Part shown: piece after piece, positions 16,479-25,328 of the stretch
Numbering within the stretch: position 1 is the stretch's first letter
Layout: every line of letters begins with the position of its first letter
Notes under the pieces: model-generated
What the model saw: the letters and a program-made list of their open reading frames with translations, nothing else
Database searches by the model: none
What the model was told of the DNA's origin: nothing
Translations under genes and position numbers: made by a program
Source of the DNA: Candidatus Omnitrophota bacterium
GTDB taxonomy: Bacteria > Omnitrophota > Gorgyraeia > JAGLLT01
Assembly (NCBI GenBank): GCA_023140385.1
Contig: JAGLLT010000025.1
Span: forward strand, 1-34,145
Length of the DNA stretch: 34,145 nt
Direction: 5' to 3'

Positions 16479-16772
16479 ATGAATGAGAAACAGATGAAAA
16501 GATGGGAGTGGATTAGAAGGCCGGGCAAAAAACACTTCATATGGGTTCGCTGTGTATTGGGATGGGGCGTACTTACGGCAGTTCTTTATTCGATTATTAC
16601 GTCAATACTTAATATGCAGGCTTTTTTTACTATTTTACCCATTGCTGTTATTGTGTTCCCAATCGGAGGTATTTTTATTGGTTCATGGGCGTGGAACATA
16701 ACCGAGAAAAAATATAAACGGGCAATGAGAAATAAATCAAAAATTACCGTAGGAGTGGATATACCCGCTTAA
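16479..16772 (+). CDS. Small membrane protein of unknown function
   Basis: Two TM segments; SD AAGAGGTGAAAG; start at either 16470 or 16479. Confidence 0.5.
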   Translation: MNEKQMKRWEWIRRPGKKHFIWVRCVLGWGVLTAVLYSIITSILNMQAFFTILPIAVIVFPIGGIFIGSWAWNITEKKYKRAMRNKSKITVGVDIPA

Positions 16773-16832
16773 AGAGTCAGGCACGTCTAAAAGCCCCCTC
16801 TACAGCTTAACGGAACTTCCCCATAAAACCCC

Positions 16833-16861
16833 TTGACAACAAGATGATATTGTGATAAGTT
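16833..16861 (+). promoter_or_regulatory. Candidate promoter for rplM-rpsI
   Basis: TTGACA-N17-TAAGTT. Confidence 0.45.
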
Positions 16862-16897
16862 AATTGGACAATTTAAACTGTATAACAAGAGTGAATT

Positions 16898-17338
16898 ATG
16901 TTAAATAAAGCAAAAACTTATACTCCTAACGTAAATGACATTAAGCGAGGCTGGTTTATTATCGATGCCAAAGGCAAGATATTAGGCAAGCTGGCGACCA
17001 AGGCGGCGGTTTACCTGCAGGGAAAAAATAAGACAGATTATACTCCGTATATAGATGGCGGAGATGAGGTGATTGTAGTAAATGCTGAAAAGATTGTCGT
17101 GACCGGCAAGAAGCTCGAGCAAAAGATGTATAAAAGATATTCAGGTTATCCGGGCGGATTAAAAGAGACGCCTCTTGAAGAGATGCTCAAGAGAAAGCCT
17201 GAAGAGGTTATAAGATTAGCGGTTAAGGGAATGCTGCCGAAAAACAGGCTGGGCAGTAGAATGATAGTAAGATTAAAGGTATATAAGGGAGAAGCTCACC
17301 CTCATAAGTCACAAAAGCCTGTGCCTTTAGAAATATAA
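16898..17338 (+). CDS. rplM: 50S ribosomal protein L13
   Basis: [56 protein letters not shown]. Confidence 0.96.
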   Translation: MLNKAKTYTPNVNDIKRGWFIIDAKGKILGKLATKAAVYLQGKNKTDYTPYIDGGDEVIVVNAEKIVVTGKKLEQKMYKRYSGYPGGLKETPLEEMLKRKPEEVIRLAVKGMLPKNRLGSRMIVRLKVYKGEAHPHKSQKPVPLEI

Positions 17339-17356
17339 AAACATTTCGGAGAAAAA

Positions 17357-17758
17357 ATGGCTAAGAAGGTTACGCAGAGTAAAGTATTAAAAGGAAAAAG
17401 GAAGAGCGCGGTCAGCAGAGTAAAGCTTTCAGGCGGTAAAGGAAACTTTGAAGTGAATGGAAAAAGCCTGGATAAATACTTTATCTCTGAAATTCAGCAA
17501 ATGCTGATTAAGGAGCCGCTTACCATAACCGAGACAATTACTAAGTACGATGTAATGGTAAATGTCAAAGGCGGAGGTTTGTCCGGGCAAGCCGGAGCTA
17601 CCAGACTTGCCATAGCCAGAGGGTTAATTCTGCAAGAACCAGATTTAAGAAACGTTTTGAAAAAGGCAGGTTTTTTAACTTGTGACGCGCGCCAGAAGGA
17701 ACGGAAAAAGTATGGCCAGAAGAAGGCGCGAAAACGCTTCCAGTTCTCAAAGCGTTAA
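17357..17758 (+). CDS. rpsI: 30S ribosomal protein S9
   Basis: [12 protein letters not shown]...[21 protein letters not shown]...[22 protein letters not shown]. Confidence 0.96.
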   Translation: MAKKVTQSKVLKGKRKSAVSRVKLSGGKGNFEVNGKSLDKYFISEIQQMLIKEPLTITETITKYDVMVNVKGGGLSGQAGATRLAIARGLILQEPDLRNVLKKAGFLTCDARQKERKKYGQKKARKRFQFSKR

Positions 17759-17792
17759 TATTTTCACGACAATTTAATTTAGAGAAAATTAG

Positions 17793-17850
17793 TGCCTATC
17801 CTTTCGGCTGTTCATAGATAAAATAGCTTGACGGGATAGGCATTTTCTTT
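17793..17850 (+). terminator. Candidate terminator hairpin downstream of rpsI
   Basis: TGCCTATCC (17793-17801) perfectly complementary to GGATAGGCA (17834-17842) followed by TTTTCTTTT. Confidence 0.5.
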
Positions 17851-17856
17851 TATAAT
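17828..17856 (+). promoter_or_regulatory. Candidate promoter of the arg-dap supercluster
   Basis: TTGACG-N17-TATAAT, ~110 bp upstream of argC start. Confidence 0.65.
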
Positions 17857-17894
17857 TTTACCATCTGTAAAGTATTAAATATTAGACGGTAAAA
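17856..17894. promoter_or_regulatory. Candidate operator: 11-bp inverted repeat overlapping the predicted transcription start
   Basis: TTTTACCATCT / AGACGGTAAAA (10/11 complementary) immediately 3' of the TATAAT box. Confidence 0.45.
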
Positions 17895-17966
17895 TAAGTT
17901 TCATTCTTAAATCAAAAAAAACCGCGCGGTGTGGTTTTTACACTCGTTTATAAAGAGAGAAAAGCG

Positions 17967-18989
17967 ATGTTAAAAGTAGGAGTTATCGGAGCGACCGGTT
18001 ATACCGGCGAAGAGTTGGTCAAGATATTGCTCAATCATCCAAAAGTAGAGCTTACTTCAATAACGGCCAAAGTTGAAAAGGAGAGCAGAATGTCCGACCT
18101 TTTTGGCAGGTTTTTGGGTAAGTGCGACCTGATGTGTAAGAATTTAGATGTTGATGAGGTGGCAAAAAAGACGGACCTGGTATTTTTAGCCCTGCCGCAC
18201 GGGGTCTCTATGCAGTACGCGAAAGCCTTCTTAAAGAAAGGGAAAAGGGTTATTGACTTAAGCGCGGACTACAGGTTAAGTGACGCGTCTTTGTATAAAG
18301 AGTGGTATCATATCAAACATACCGATGAGGTTAATTTGGCGGAAAGCGTCTACGGTATGCCCGAGGTCTATAAGAGCCAGATAAAAGAGGCACGCCTGGT
18401 GGCCAATCCCGGCTGTTATCCAACGGTGTCAATTTTGTCTTCTCTGCCTATGGCAGCCAGGCATCACCTGGGTTTATCCGGTATTATCATTGATGCCAAG
18501 TCAGGAATTACCGGTGCCGGCAGGAAGGCCGCTTTAGGGCTTCACTACTCTGAGATTAACGAGAGCATAAAGGCCTACAAGATAAATGAACATCAGCATA
18601 TACCGGAAATAAACCAGGAATTAACGAAGGCAAGAGGCAGTAGAGTAGACGTTACCTTTGTTCCTCACGTTGTGCCGCTAAACAGGGGTATACTGGCGAC
18701 TGTTTATATGATGTATAGGGAAAAGGTAAGGCAGGATGACGTCTTGAGCATTTACAAAGACTATTACAAAAAGGCGCCGTTTGTAAGGGTGCTTGACGAA
18801 GGAAGGCTTCCTGAGATTAAAGATGTGGTATATACCAACTACTGCCACATAGGATTGAAGGTTAACGAAGAAAAAGGGCTGGTAATCGCGGTTGCTGTAA
18901 TAGATAATCTGTTAAAGGGGGCCAGCGGCCAGGCGGTTCAGGATATGAATATTATGAATGGTTTTAATGAAACCGAAGGGTTGATATAG
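17967..18989 (+). CDS. argC: N-acetyl-gamma-glutamyl-phosphate reductase
   Basis: MLKVGVIGATGYTGEELVKILLNHP, FLALPHGVS, VANPGCYPT; ORF track start is further upstream but RBS GAGAGAAAAGCG fits 17967. Confidence 0.95.
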   Translation: MLKVGVIGATGYTGEELVKILLNHPKVELTSITAKVEKESRMSDLFGRFLGKCDLMCKNLDVDEVAKKTDLVFLALPHGVSMQYAKAFLKKGKRVIDLSADYRLSDASLYKEWYHIKHTDEVNLAESVYGMPEVYKSQIKEARLVANPGCYPTVSILSSLPMAARHHLGLSGIIIDAKSGITGAGRKAALGLHYSEINESIKAYKINEHQHIPEINQELTKARGSRVDVTFVPHVVPLNRGILATVYMMYREKVRQDDVLSIYKDYYKKAPFVRVLDEGRLPEIKDVVYTNYCHIGLKVNEEKGLVIAVAVIDNLLKGASGQAVQDMNIMNGFNETEGLI

Positions 18990-20189
18990 ATGAAATTTGT
19001 TTCAGGCGGCGTAACTTTACCTGTTGGTTTTAAAGCGGCGGGAATTCACTGCGGAATAAAGAAAAGAAAGCTTGATCTGGGGATTTTGCGTTCAGACTAT
19101 CCGGCAAAATCAGCCGGTGTCTTTACAACCAATAAGTTAAAAGCTCCTCATATTGAGCTTGATAAAGAACATATAAGAAAAGGTAAGATCAGGGCGCTTC
19201 TGGTAAATAGCGGAAATGCCAACTGCTACAACGGCAAAAGAGGCCTGGATGACGCGAAGGCCCTGATTCAAAAGACATCTGCCCTATTAAAGGTTAATAA
19301 GGGGGAAGTTCTTATTGCCTCAACGGGGGTTATTGCCAAGCCGTTACCTGTTTCTTTAATGGTTGGCAGGATACCCCAGCTTATAGATAAACTGGGCGAG
19401 GATAAAGAAGGCGGTTTTGCCCAGGCTATTTTGACAACCGATAAGAAAGTTAAGCAGGCGGCGATTGAATTTAAGATAGGCTCAAAGGTTGTCAGGCTGG
19501 CAGGCTGTATTAAAGGTTCGGGGATGATACAGCCGCATATGGCAACGACCCTTTGTTTTTTGACAACCGACGTTGAGATAAGTAAAGGAGCCCTTAATAA
19601 AGCTCTGAGATTGGCTGTGGATGAATCTCTCAATCTTGTAACCGTTGACGGGGACATGAGTCCCAATGACAGTGTTATAATTTTGGCTAACGGCCGGGCA
19701 AAAAATAAGGCTATTGATTTACATACAGCGTCTTTCGGTACCTTTACTAAGGCACTGACCCTTATTTTGATGAAGCTGACAAAGATGCTTATTGAAGACG
19801 CTGAAGGTTCGACAAAGGTTATTACTATAGAGGTTAAGGGCGCCAAAAACAGGCAGGAGGCGAGGAAGGCGGGTTTTGCCGTTGCCAATTCTAATCTTGT
19901 TAAAACCGCCTTTTACGGCCAGGACCCGAACTGGGGCAGAATGCTTTCCGCTGTAGGCTCATCAGGCGTTTCTTTAAAGCCGCGGGAGGTTGAGTTGTCG
20001 TTTGGAGGAGTAAAGGTTTTTAAAAATTTTGAGCCGCAGAAGATTGATAAAAGAAAACTGGAAAATATTTTCAGGAAGCCGGAAATTTTAGTCACGGTGG
20101 ACTTAAAGGCGGGCAGTAAGAGCGCGACCGTTCTTACCTGCGACTTGACAAAAGACTATATTAGTATAAACGCTCACTACAGGACATAA
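18990..20189 (+). CDS. argJ: Bifunctional glutamate N-acetyltransferase/amino-acid acetyltransferase
   Basis: VNSGNANCYNGKRGLDDA, STGVIAKPLP, KGSGMIQPHMATTLCFLTTD autoprocessing site, GQDPNWGRMLSAVGSSG. Confidence 0.95.
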   Translation: MKFVSGGVTLPVGFKAAGIHCGIKKRKLDLGILRSDYPAKSAGVFTTNKLKAPHIELDKEHIRKGKIRALLVNSGNANCYNGKRGLDDAKALIQKTSALLKVNKGEVLIASTGVIAKPLPVSLMVGRIPQLIDKLGEDKEGGFAQAILTTDKKVKQAAIEFKIGSKVVRLAGCIKGSGMIQPHMATTLCFLTTDVEISKGALNKALRLAVDESLNLVTVDGDMSPNDSVIILANGRAKNKAIDLHTASFGTFTKALTLILMKLTKMLIEDAEGSTKVITIEVKGAKNRQEARKAGFAVANSNLVKTAFYGQDPNWGRMLSAVGSSGVSLKPREVELSFGGVKVFKNFEPQKIDKRKLENIFRKPEILVTVDLKAGSKSATVLTCDLTKDYISINAHYRT

Positions 20190-20194
20190 TTATT

Positions 20195-21061
20195 ATGGAA
20201 AGTATAATCAAAAAAGCTGACGTATTGATTGAGTCCCTGCCGTACATTCAACGCTTTAATAAAAAGATTGTCGTTATAAAATATGGCGGCGCGGTTATGG
20301 AAAACGATGAGATGAGAATGAGCACCCTTGAGGATATAGTCTTTATGAACTTTGTGGGGATGAAACCTGTTCTTGTTCACGGAGGAGGCCCCTTTATCAA
20401 CGAAAAGATGCAAGAGGCGGGTAAAAAGCCTGAATTTATCGATGGCCATAGAGTAACGGATGAGCATACCGTCCAGATTGTGGAAGAGACCTTGTCTGAA
20501 CTGAATAAAAAGATTGCCAAAGAGATCAGGCAATTGGGCGCTCTGACCGAGAGCCTGGGAGGCAGGGTTGACAACCTGCTAAAGGTGAAGGAGCAGACTG
20601 CCGCTCAGAAAAAAAAGTTTGGCTTTGTGGGTGAGATTGAAAGTGTTAATCCCCAGGCCATTAAAAAGACGCTTAAGGCGGGAAAGATTCCCGTGATATA
20701 TCCCGCGGCTTTAGGTGACAAAAATGAGGCATATAATGTTAATGCTGATTTAGCCGGCGCTAAAATAGCGGTGGCGCTTAAGGCTAAGAAGTTCGTCCTA
20801 TTGACAAATACTCAGGGAATAATGATGAATCAGGATGACGAAGAGTCTTTGGTGTCAACGCTGAGGGTGAAAGAGGTAAAGGATCTGATAAAAAGAGCTG
20901 TAATCAAAGGCGGAATGCTGCCCAAGGTTAAGGCGTGCGTAGAGGCCCTGAAGGGGGGAGTTGATAAAACTCACATAATTGACGGCAGAATTCCTCATTC
21001 GCTGCTGTTGGAAGTATTTACCGATAAGGGAATTGGAACGGAAATAATTAAGGTTAAGTAG
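20195..21061 (+). CDS. argB: Acetylglutamate kinase
   Basis: VVIKYGGAVME, VLVHGGGPFINEKM, YNVNADLAGAKIA, KGGMLPKVKACVEAL. Confidence 0.96.
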   Translation: MESIIKKADVLIESLPYIQRFNKKIVVIKYGGAVMENDEMRMSTLEDIVFMNFVGMKPVLVHGGGPFINEKMQEAGKKPEFIDGHRVTDEHTVQIVEETLSELNKKIAKEIRQLGALTESLGGRVDNLLKVKEQTAAQKKKFGFVGEIESVNPQAIKKTLKAGKIPVIYPAALGDKNEAYNVNADLAGAKIAVALKAKKFVLLTNTQGIMMNQDDEESLVSTLRVKEVKDLIKRAVIKGGMLPKVKACVEALKGGVDKTHIIDGRIPHSLLLEVFTDKGIGTEIIKVK

Positions 21062-21071
21062 AGAAAATAAT

Positions 21072-22253
21072 ATGGTTAAAAATAATGTAGTAGAACAATA
21101 TAGCAAATACGTAATGACTACTTACACAAGAACTCCGCTGGTAATTGTTAAGGGCAAGGGCAAATATGTCTGGGATGATAAAGGCAAGAGGTATCTTGAC
21201 TTTTTTCCGGGGTGGGCGGTAAGCGGTTTAGGCCACTGTCATCCGCGGGTTGTAAAAGGAGTTAAGGAGCAGGTAGAGAAAATCATCCACGTCTCTAATA
21301 ACTATTACAATGTTTTACAGGGAGAGTTGGCGGGAGAGATAATTAAAAACTCATTTCCCGGCAAAGTGTTTTTTTGCAATTCGGGAGCGGAGGCGGTTGA
21401 GTCAGCTATAAAGCTGGCCAGAAAATACGGCGGCTCCAAAAGATATGAGATAATAGGCATGAACAACTCCTTTCACGGCAGGACGCTGGCAGCTATAACC
21501 TTGACGGGACAAAAGAATTATCAAAAAGGCTTTGAGCCTCTACCCGCGGGATTTAAGCATGTACCCTTTAATGATTACACGGCGCTGGAAAAAGCAATAA
21601 CCAAAAAGACAGCGGCGATAGTTATTGAGCCCATACAGGGGGAAGGCGGAATTAACGTGGCCGGCAAGGCCTACCTGAAAAAGGTGAGGAAGTTGTGCGA
21701 CAAGAGAGATATCCTGTTGATACTTGATGAAATTCAGACCGGATTAGGCAGAACGGGAAAGATGTTCTGCTATCAGCACTACGGCATTACGCCTGACGCG
21801 ATGACCTTAGCTAAAACTTTAGGCGGGGGGCTTCCTATTGGGGCGCTGGTAGCCGGCTCTAAGGTGTCAGAGGTTTTAACCCCCGGGACACACGCGAGCA
21901 CCTTTGGCGGGAGTCCGATAGTTTGCGCGGCCTCTCTGGCAGTATTTGAGGCGATAAAGAAGGACAAACTGCTTAAAAATGTGAATTCGGTAAGCAAATA
22001 CCTGTTTAAGAAAATAGCGTGGTTAAAAGTTAAATATCCTGATATAATAAAAGGAGTAAGGGGTAAAGGCCTGATGATTGGAGTTGTCTTAAAATGTCCC
22101 GGAGCTGAAATTGCCTCCAGGGCATTAAAAAAGGGCCTGCTTATTAACTGTACGCAGACTAATATAATCAGGCTGCTGCCTCCTTTAACTATAAGTAAAA
22201 AGGATGTAGACAGAGCCGTGAGCATTTTGGATAAACTTTTAAAGACGAGATAA
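21072..22253 (+). CDS. argD: Acetylornithine aminotransferase
   Basis: YLDFFPGWAVSGLGHCHP, FCNSGAEAVESAIKLARKYG, LDEIQTGLGRTGKMF, LAKTLGGGLPIGAL. Confidence 0.95.
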   Translation: MVKNNVVEQYSKYVMTTYTRTPLVIVKGKGKYVWDDKGKRYLDFFPGWAVSGLGHCHPRVVKGVKEQVEKIIHVSNNYYNVLQGELAGEIIKNSFPGKVFFCNSGAEAVESAIKLARKYGGSKRYEIIGMNNSFHGRTLAAITLTGQKNYQKGFEPLPAGFKHVPFNDYTALEKAITKKTAAIVIEPIQGEGGINVAGKAYLKKVRKLCDKRDILLILDEIQTGLGRTGKMFCYQHYGITPDAMTLAKTLGGGLPIGALVAGSKVSEVLTPGTHASTFGGSPIVCAASLAVFEAIKKDKLLKNVNSVSKYLFKKIAWLKVKYPDIIKGVRGKGLMIGVVLKCPGAEIASRALKKGLLINCTQTNIIRLLPPLTISKKDVDRAVSILDKLLKTR

Positions 22254-22256
22254 AAA

Positions 22257-23183
22257 ATGAAGCATAAAGATTTAATTTCCATAGAAGAGCTTACAGTAAA
22301 AGAGGTTAATCAGATTTTGGATTTAAGCGCCAGGCTCAAGGCAAATAAAGCCGGGGGTGTTAATCTTAAAGGTAAGACGCTGGGGCTGGTATTTCAGAAA
22401 CCTTCCAACAGGACGAGGGTTTCCTTTTGGGTGGGAATGAGTAAGCTAAAAGGACACTGCATCTATCTTTCTCCTCAGGAACTGCAGCTTGGAGAAAGAG
22501 AGTGCGTTAAGGACGCGGGCAGGGTTTTATCAAGGTATCTTGATGTTATCGCGGCAAGGACGTTTTCGCATAAAATGCTGCTGGAGCTTGCCAAATATTC
22601 TTCGGTGCCGGTAATAAACGCCCTGACAGACCTTTTGCATCCCTGCCAGGCGTTGAGTGATATATTAACGATTAAGGAGATAAAAAAGAGCTTTAAGGGT
22701 ATCAAACTTGCCTATGTCGGAGACGGCAATAATGTTCTGCACTCCCTGTTATACGCGGCGGCGAAGGTGGGGCTGGATATTTCTTATGCCGTGCCTAAGG
22801 GATATGAGCCTAATGAGGAGATTTTAAGGAAAGCAAAGGTTATAGCAAAAAAAACAAGGTCTAAAATTGAAAAGTCCAATGATGCTAAAAAGGCGGCAGA
22901 AGGAGCTGATTTTATCTATACAGACGTCTGGACCAGCATGCATCAGGAGAAAGCGGCCGCTAAAAGAAAGGAGGCCTTTAAGAGTTTTCAGATAAACACA
23001 AAGCTTTTGTCCTTTGCCAAAAGAGGCTGTCTGGTGATGCACTGTCTGCCGGCAAAAAGAGGATTAGAGATAACGGATGAGATTATGGACGGGCCTCAGT
23101 CGATTGTCTATGACCAGGCTGAAAACAGGCTCTATGTGGAGCAGGCAATATTGTATTTATTATTAAAGGATAATAAAAGATGA
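22257..23183 (+). CDS. argF: Ornithine carbamoyltransferase
   Basis: KPSNRTRVSF carbamoyl-phosphate motif, LLHPCQALSDILTI, VMHCLPAKRGLEIT. Confidence 0.94.
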   Translation: MKHKDLISIEELTVKEVNQILDLSARLKANKAGGVNLKGKTLGLVFQKPSNRTRVSFWVGMSKLKGHCIYLSPQELQLGERECVKDAGRVLSRYLDVIAARTFSHKMLLELAKYSSVPVINALTDLLHPCQALSDILTIKEIKKSFKGIKLAYVGDGNNVLHSLLYAAAKVGLDISYAVPKGYEPNEEILRKAKVIAKKTRSKIEKSNDAKKAAEGADFIYTDVWTSMHQEKAAAKRKEAFKSFQINTKLLSFAKRGCLVMHCLPAKRGLEITDEIMDGPQSIVYDQAENRLYVEQAILYLLLKDNKR

Positions 23184-24094
23184 AGATCGCGAAAATATTT
23201 ATTTTAGCTCTTGCATTTTTTTCCTTCGCGCAGGCGGCGCGGGGAGATATCGTTTATCTGAAGAACGGAGCTCAATATCAGGGTGAGGTTCTTAGAGAGA
23301 CTCCTGATCAGGTGATGATAAGGCTTAAAATAGGTGTCCTGACAATTGACAGAAAGGATGTGGAGTCTGTCAAAAGAGAGATAAAAAAGGTAGAGCCCGA
23401 AGAGGAGATAAAGACATTAACTAAAGATGAGAGTATCCTCGAAGAACTAAAGAAGGCGTCAGAAGATATCATTAGTTATAAATGCGATATGAGGGTTGAG
23501 CTTTATGATAAGTCTATCATAAAAGGCAATTTGCTTTTTATGAGGCCGGATAATATGAAGGCTAACTACAGTGTCTGGACTGATAAAGAGGGAATGGGAA
23601 GGCTTATTGTAACCGCTCTCTCGGACGGTAAGGTTTTCTGGATGTATTATCCGCAGTTAAACGTTGCCTACAGGCAGGACGCCTTTAAGTCTAACGCTTT
23701 TGTGCCCGGAGGCGATGAGTTACTGCCCTCCGCCCTGATAGAGAAACTGATTGAAAACGGCTGCCGGGTTTTGGAAGAGGACATAATCGGCGGGGATAAG
23801 GTGTACTGTATTGAAGGCGCCGGAGGTGAATTTGGCGGCGGATTCGGTGATGTAGGCCAAAAGATGGCGGTGGCTAAGTGCAGGTTGTGGCTTAGGATCG
23901 CGGATGGTTTTTTAGTGAAGAGTGTCGGCTATTCAGAGCAAGGCGATTTGCTCTTTATAACCAAAAATATGGATATAGAAACTAATATTGAGGTTGAAAA
24001 GGCTGAGTTTAGCTTTCAGCTTCCTGAAAATGTGCAGGTAATTGATTCCGCGTTTTTAAAAGATATGGAAAAGTTATTTGACGAAGAGAATTAA
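23180..24094 (+). CDS. Secreted LolA-like / outer-membrane lipoprotein-sorting-like protein
   Basis: Signal peptide; N-terminal DIVYLKNGAQYQGEVLRETPDQVMIRLKIGVLTIDRKDVESV repeat-like module; LolA-fold-like body (SYKCDMRVELYDKSIIKGNLLFMRPDNMKANY). Confidence 0.6.
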   Translation: MKIAKIFILALAFFSFAQAARGDIVYLKNGAQYQGEVLRETPDQVMIRLKIGVLTIDRKDVESVKREIKKVEPEEEIKTLTKDESILEELKKASEDIISYKCDMRVELYDKSIIKGNLLFMRPDNMKANYSVWTDKEGMGRLIVTALSDGKVFWMYYPQLNVAYRQDAFKSNAFVPGGDELLPSALIEKLIENGCRVLEEDIIGGDKVYCIEGAGGEFGGGFGDVGQKMAVAKCRLWLRIADGFLVKSVGYSEQGDLLFITKNMDIETNIEVEKAEFSFQLPENVQVIDSAFLKDMEKLFDEEN

Positions 24095-24106
24095 AGGAAA
24101 GAAATT

Positions 24107-25294
24107 ATGAAAAAAGTTGTTCTTGCTTATTCAGGCGGATTGGATACTTCTATAGCGGTAGGGTGGCTTAAGGATAGAGGGTTTGAGATTATTGCTTATT
24201 TGGGTGACGTTGGGCAGAAAATTGATAGAGCTAAAATAATCCCCAAGGCCAAGAGGTCCGGTGTCAGCAAGATTGTTATTGAAGACCTTAGAAAGGAGTT
24301 TGTCGACTCTTATATTAAGCCGGCTATTAAGGCAAATGCCGTCTATGAAGATAAATACTTTTTAGCAACAGCTCTTTCAAGGCCGCTTATAGCTAAGAGG
24401 CAGGTTGAGACAGCCAAGAAGGAAGAGGCCGGTTATCTGGCTCACGGATGTACCGGTAAAGGTAATGACCAGGTAAGATTTGAGATGACCTTTGCCTCAT
24501 TAGCGCCCGAGCTAAAAATTGTGGCGCCGGCAAGGGAGTGGGACTTTGCTTCGAGAGAAGAGCAGGTTGATTTTGCTGTGGAGCACAAAATACCGGTTGA
24601 CGTTAGTAAAAAAAGTCCTTATTCAATAGATGAAAACCTTTGGGGTGTAAGTATTGAGTGCGGTGTTCTTGAGGACCCTGAAAAGGTCTTGCCGGAAGAT
24701 GCCTACCTCCTGACTAAAAGCCCCGAACAGGCGCCTTCAAAGCCGAAACTTGTAAGCATTGCCTTTGAAAAGGGCGTTCCGGTCGGACTTGATGGGAAAA
24801 AGATGAACTTAATCGCGCTGATTAACAGTTTAAATACCATTGGCGGAGCTTGCGGAGTAGGCAGAAGTGATTTAATTGAAAACAGGACCGTAGGCATTAA
24901 GTCAAGAGAGGTATATGAAGCGCCTGCCGCCGCTATTTTAACCTTTGCCCATAAAGAACTTGAGGCAATGACGCTTGACAAGGAAACCGCCCACTTTAAA
25001 AAGACGATTGAGCAAAAGTACGGCCAGCTTATTTATAACGGCTGTTGGTTTACTCCTTTAAAGGCCTCTCTGGATGCTTTTATTAATGAAACGCAAAAGA
25101 CGGTCTCAGGAGAGATAAAGTTAAAATTATATAAAGGCAACATTATTATCTGCGGGAGAAAGTCCAGACTTTCCTTGTATTCAAAAGAGCTTGCCACCTA
25201 TTCACAAGAGGACATTTTTGACAGAACGGCGGCCAGCGGGTTTATTAAACTCTTAAGCCTGCCTTATAGATTAACGGGAAAAAGAAGAAAATAA
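24107..25294 (+). CDS. argG: Argininosuccinate synthase
   Basis: VVLAYSGGLDTSIAVGWLKDRG, AHGCTGKGNDQVRFE, YSIDENLWGVSIECG. Confidence 0.96.
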   Translation: MKKVVLAYSGGLDTSIAVGWLKDRGFEIIAYLGDVGQKIDRAKIIPKAKRSGVSKIVIEDLRKEFVDSYIKPAIKANAVYEDKYFLATALSRPLIAKRQVETAKKEEAGYLAHGCTGKGNDQVRFEMTFASLAPELKIVAPAREWDFASREEQVDFAVEHKIPVDVSKKSPYSIDENLWGVSIECGVLEDPEKVLPEDAYLLTKSPEQAPSKPKLVSIAFEKGVPVGLDGKKMNLIALINSLNTIGGACGVGRSDLIENRTVGIKSREVYEAPAAAILTFAHKELEAMTLDKETAHFKKTIEQKYGQLIYNGCWFTPLKASLDAFINETQKTVSGEIKLKLYKGNIIICGRKSRLSLYSKELATYSQEDIFDRTAASGFIKLLSLPYRLTGKRRK

Positions 25295-25328
25295 TTCAGG
25301 ATTAAGTTTTTAATTTTTGGAGAGAAAG

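Noticed and set aside
19268-19888. 206-aa minus-strand ORF
   Set aside because: Fully antisense to the well-supported argJ; composition mirrors argJ codons; no recognisable motifs.
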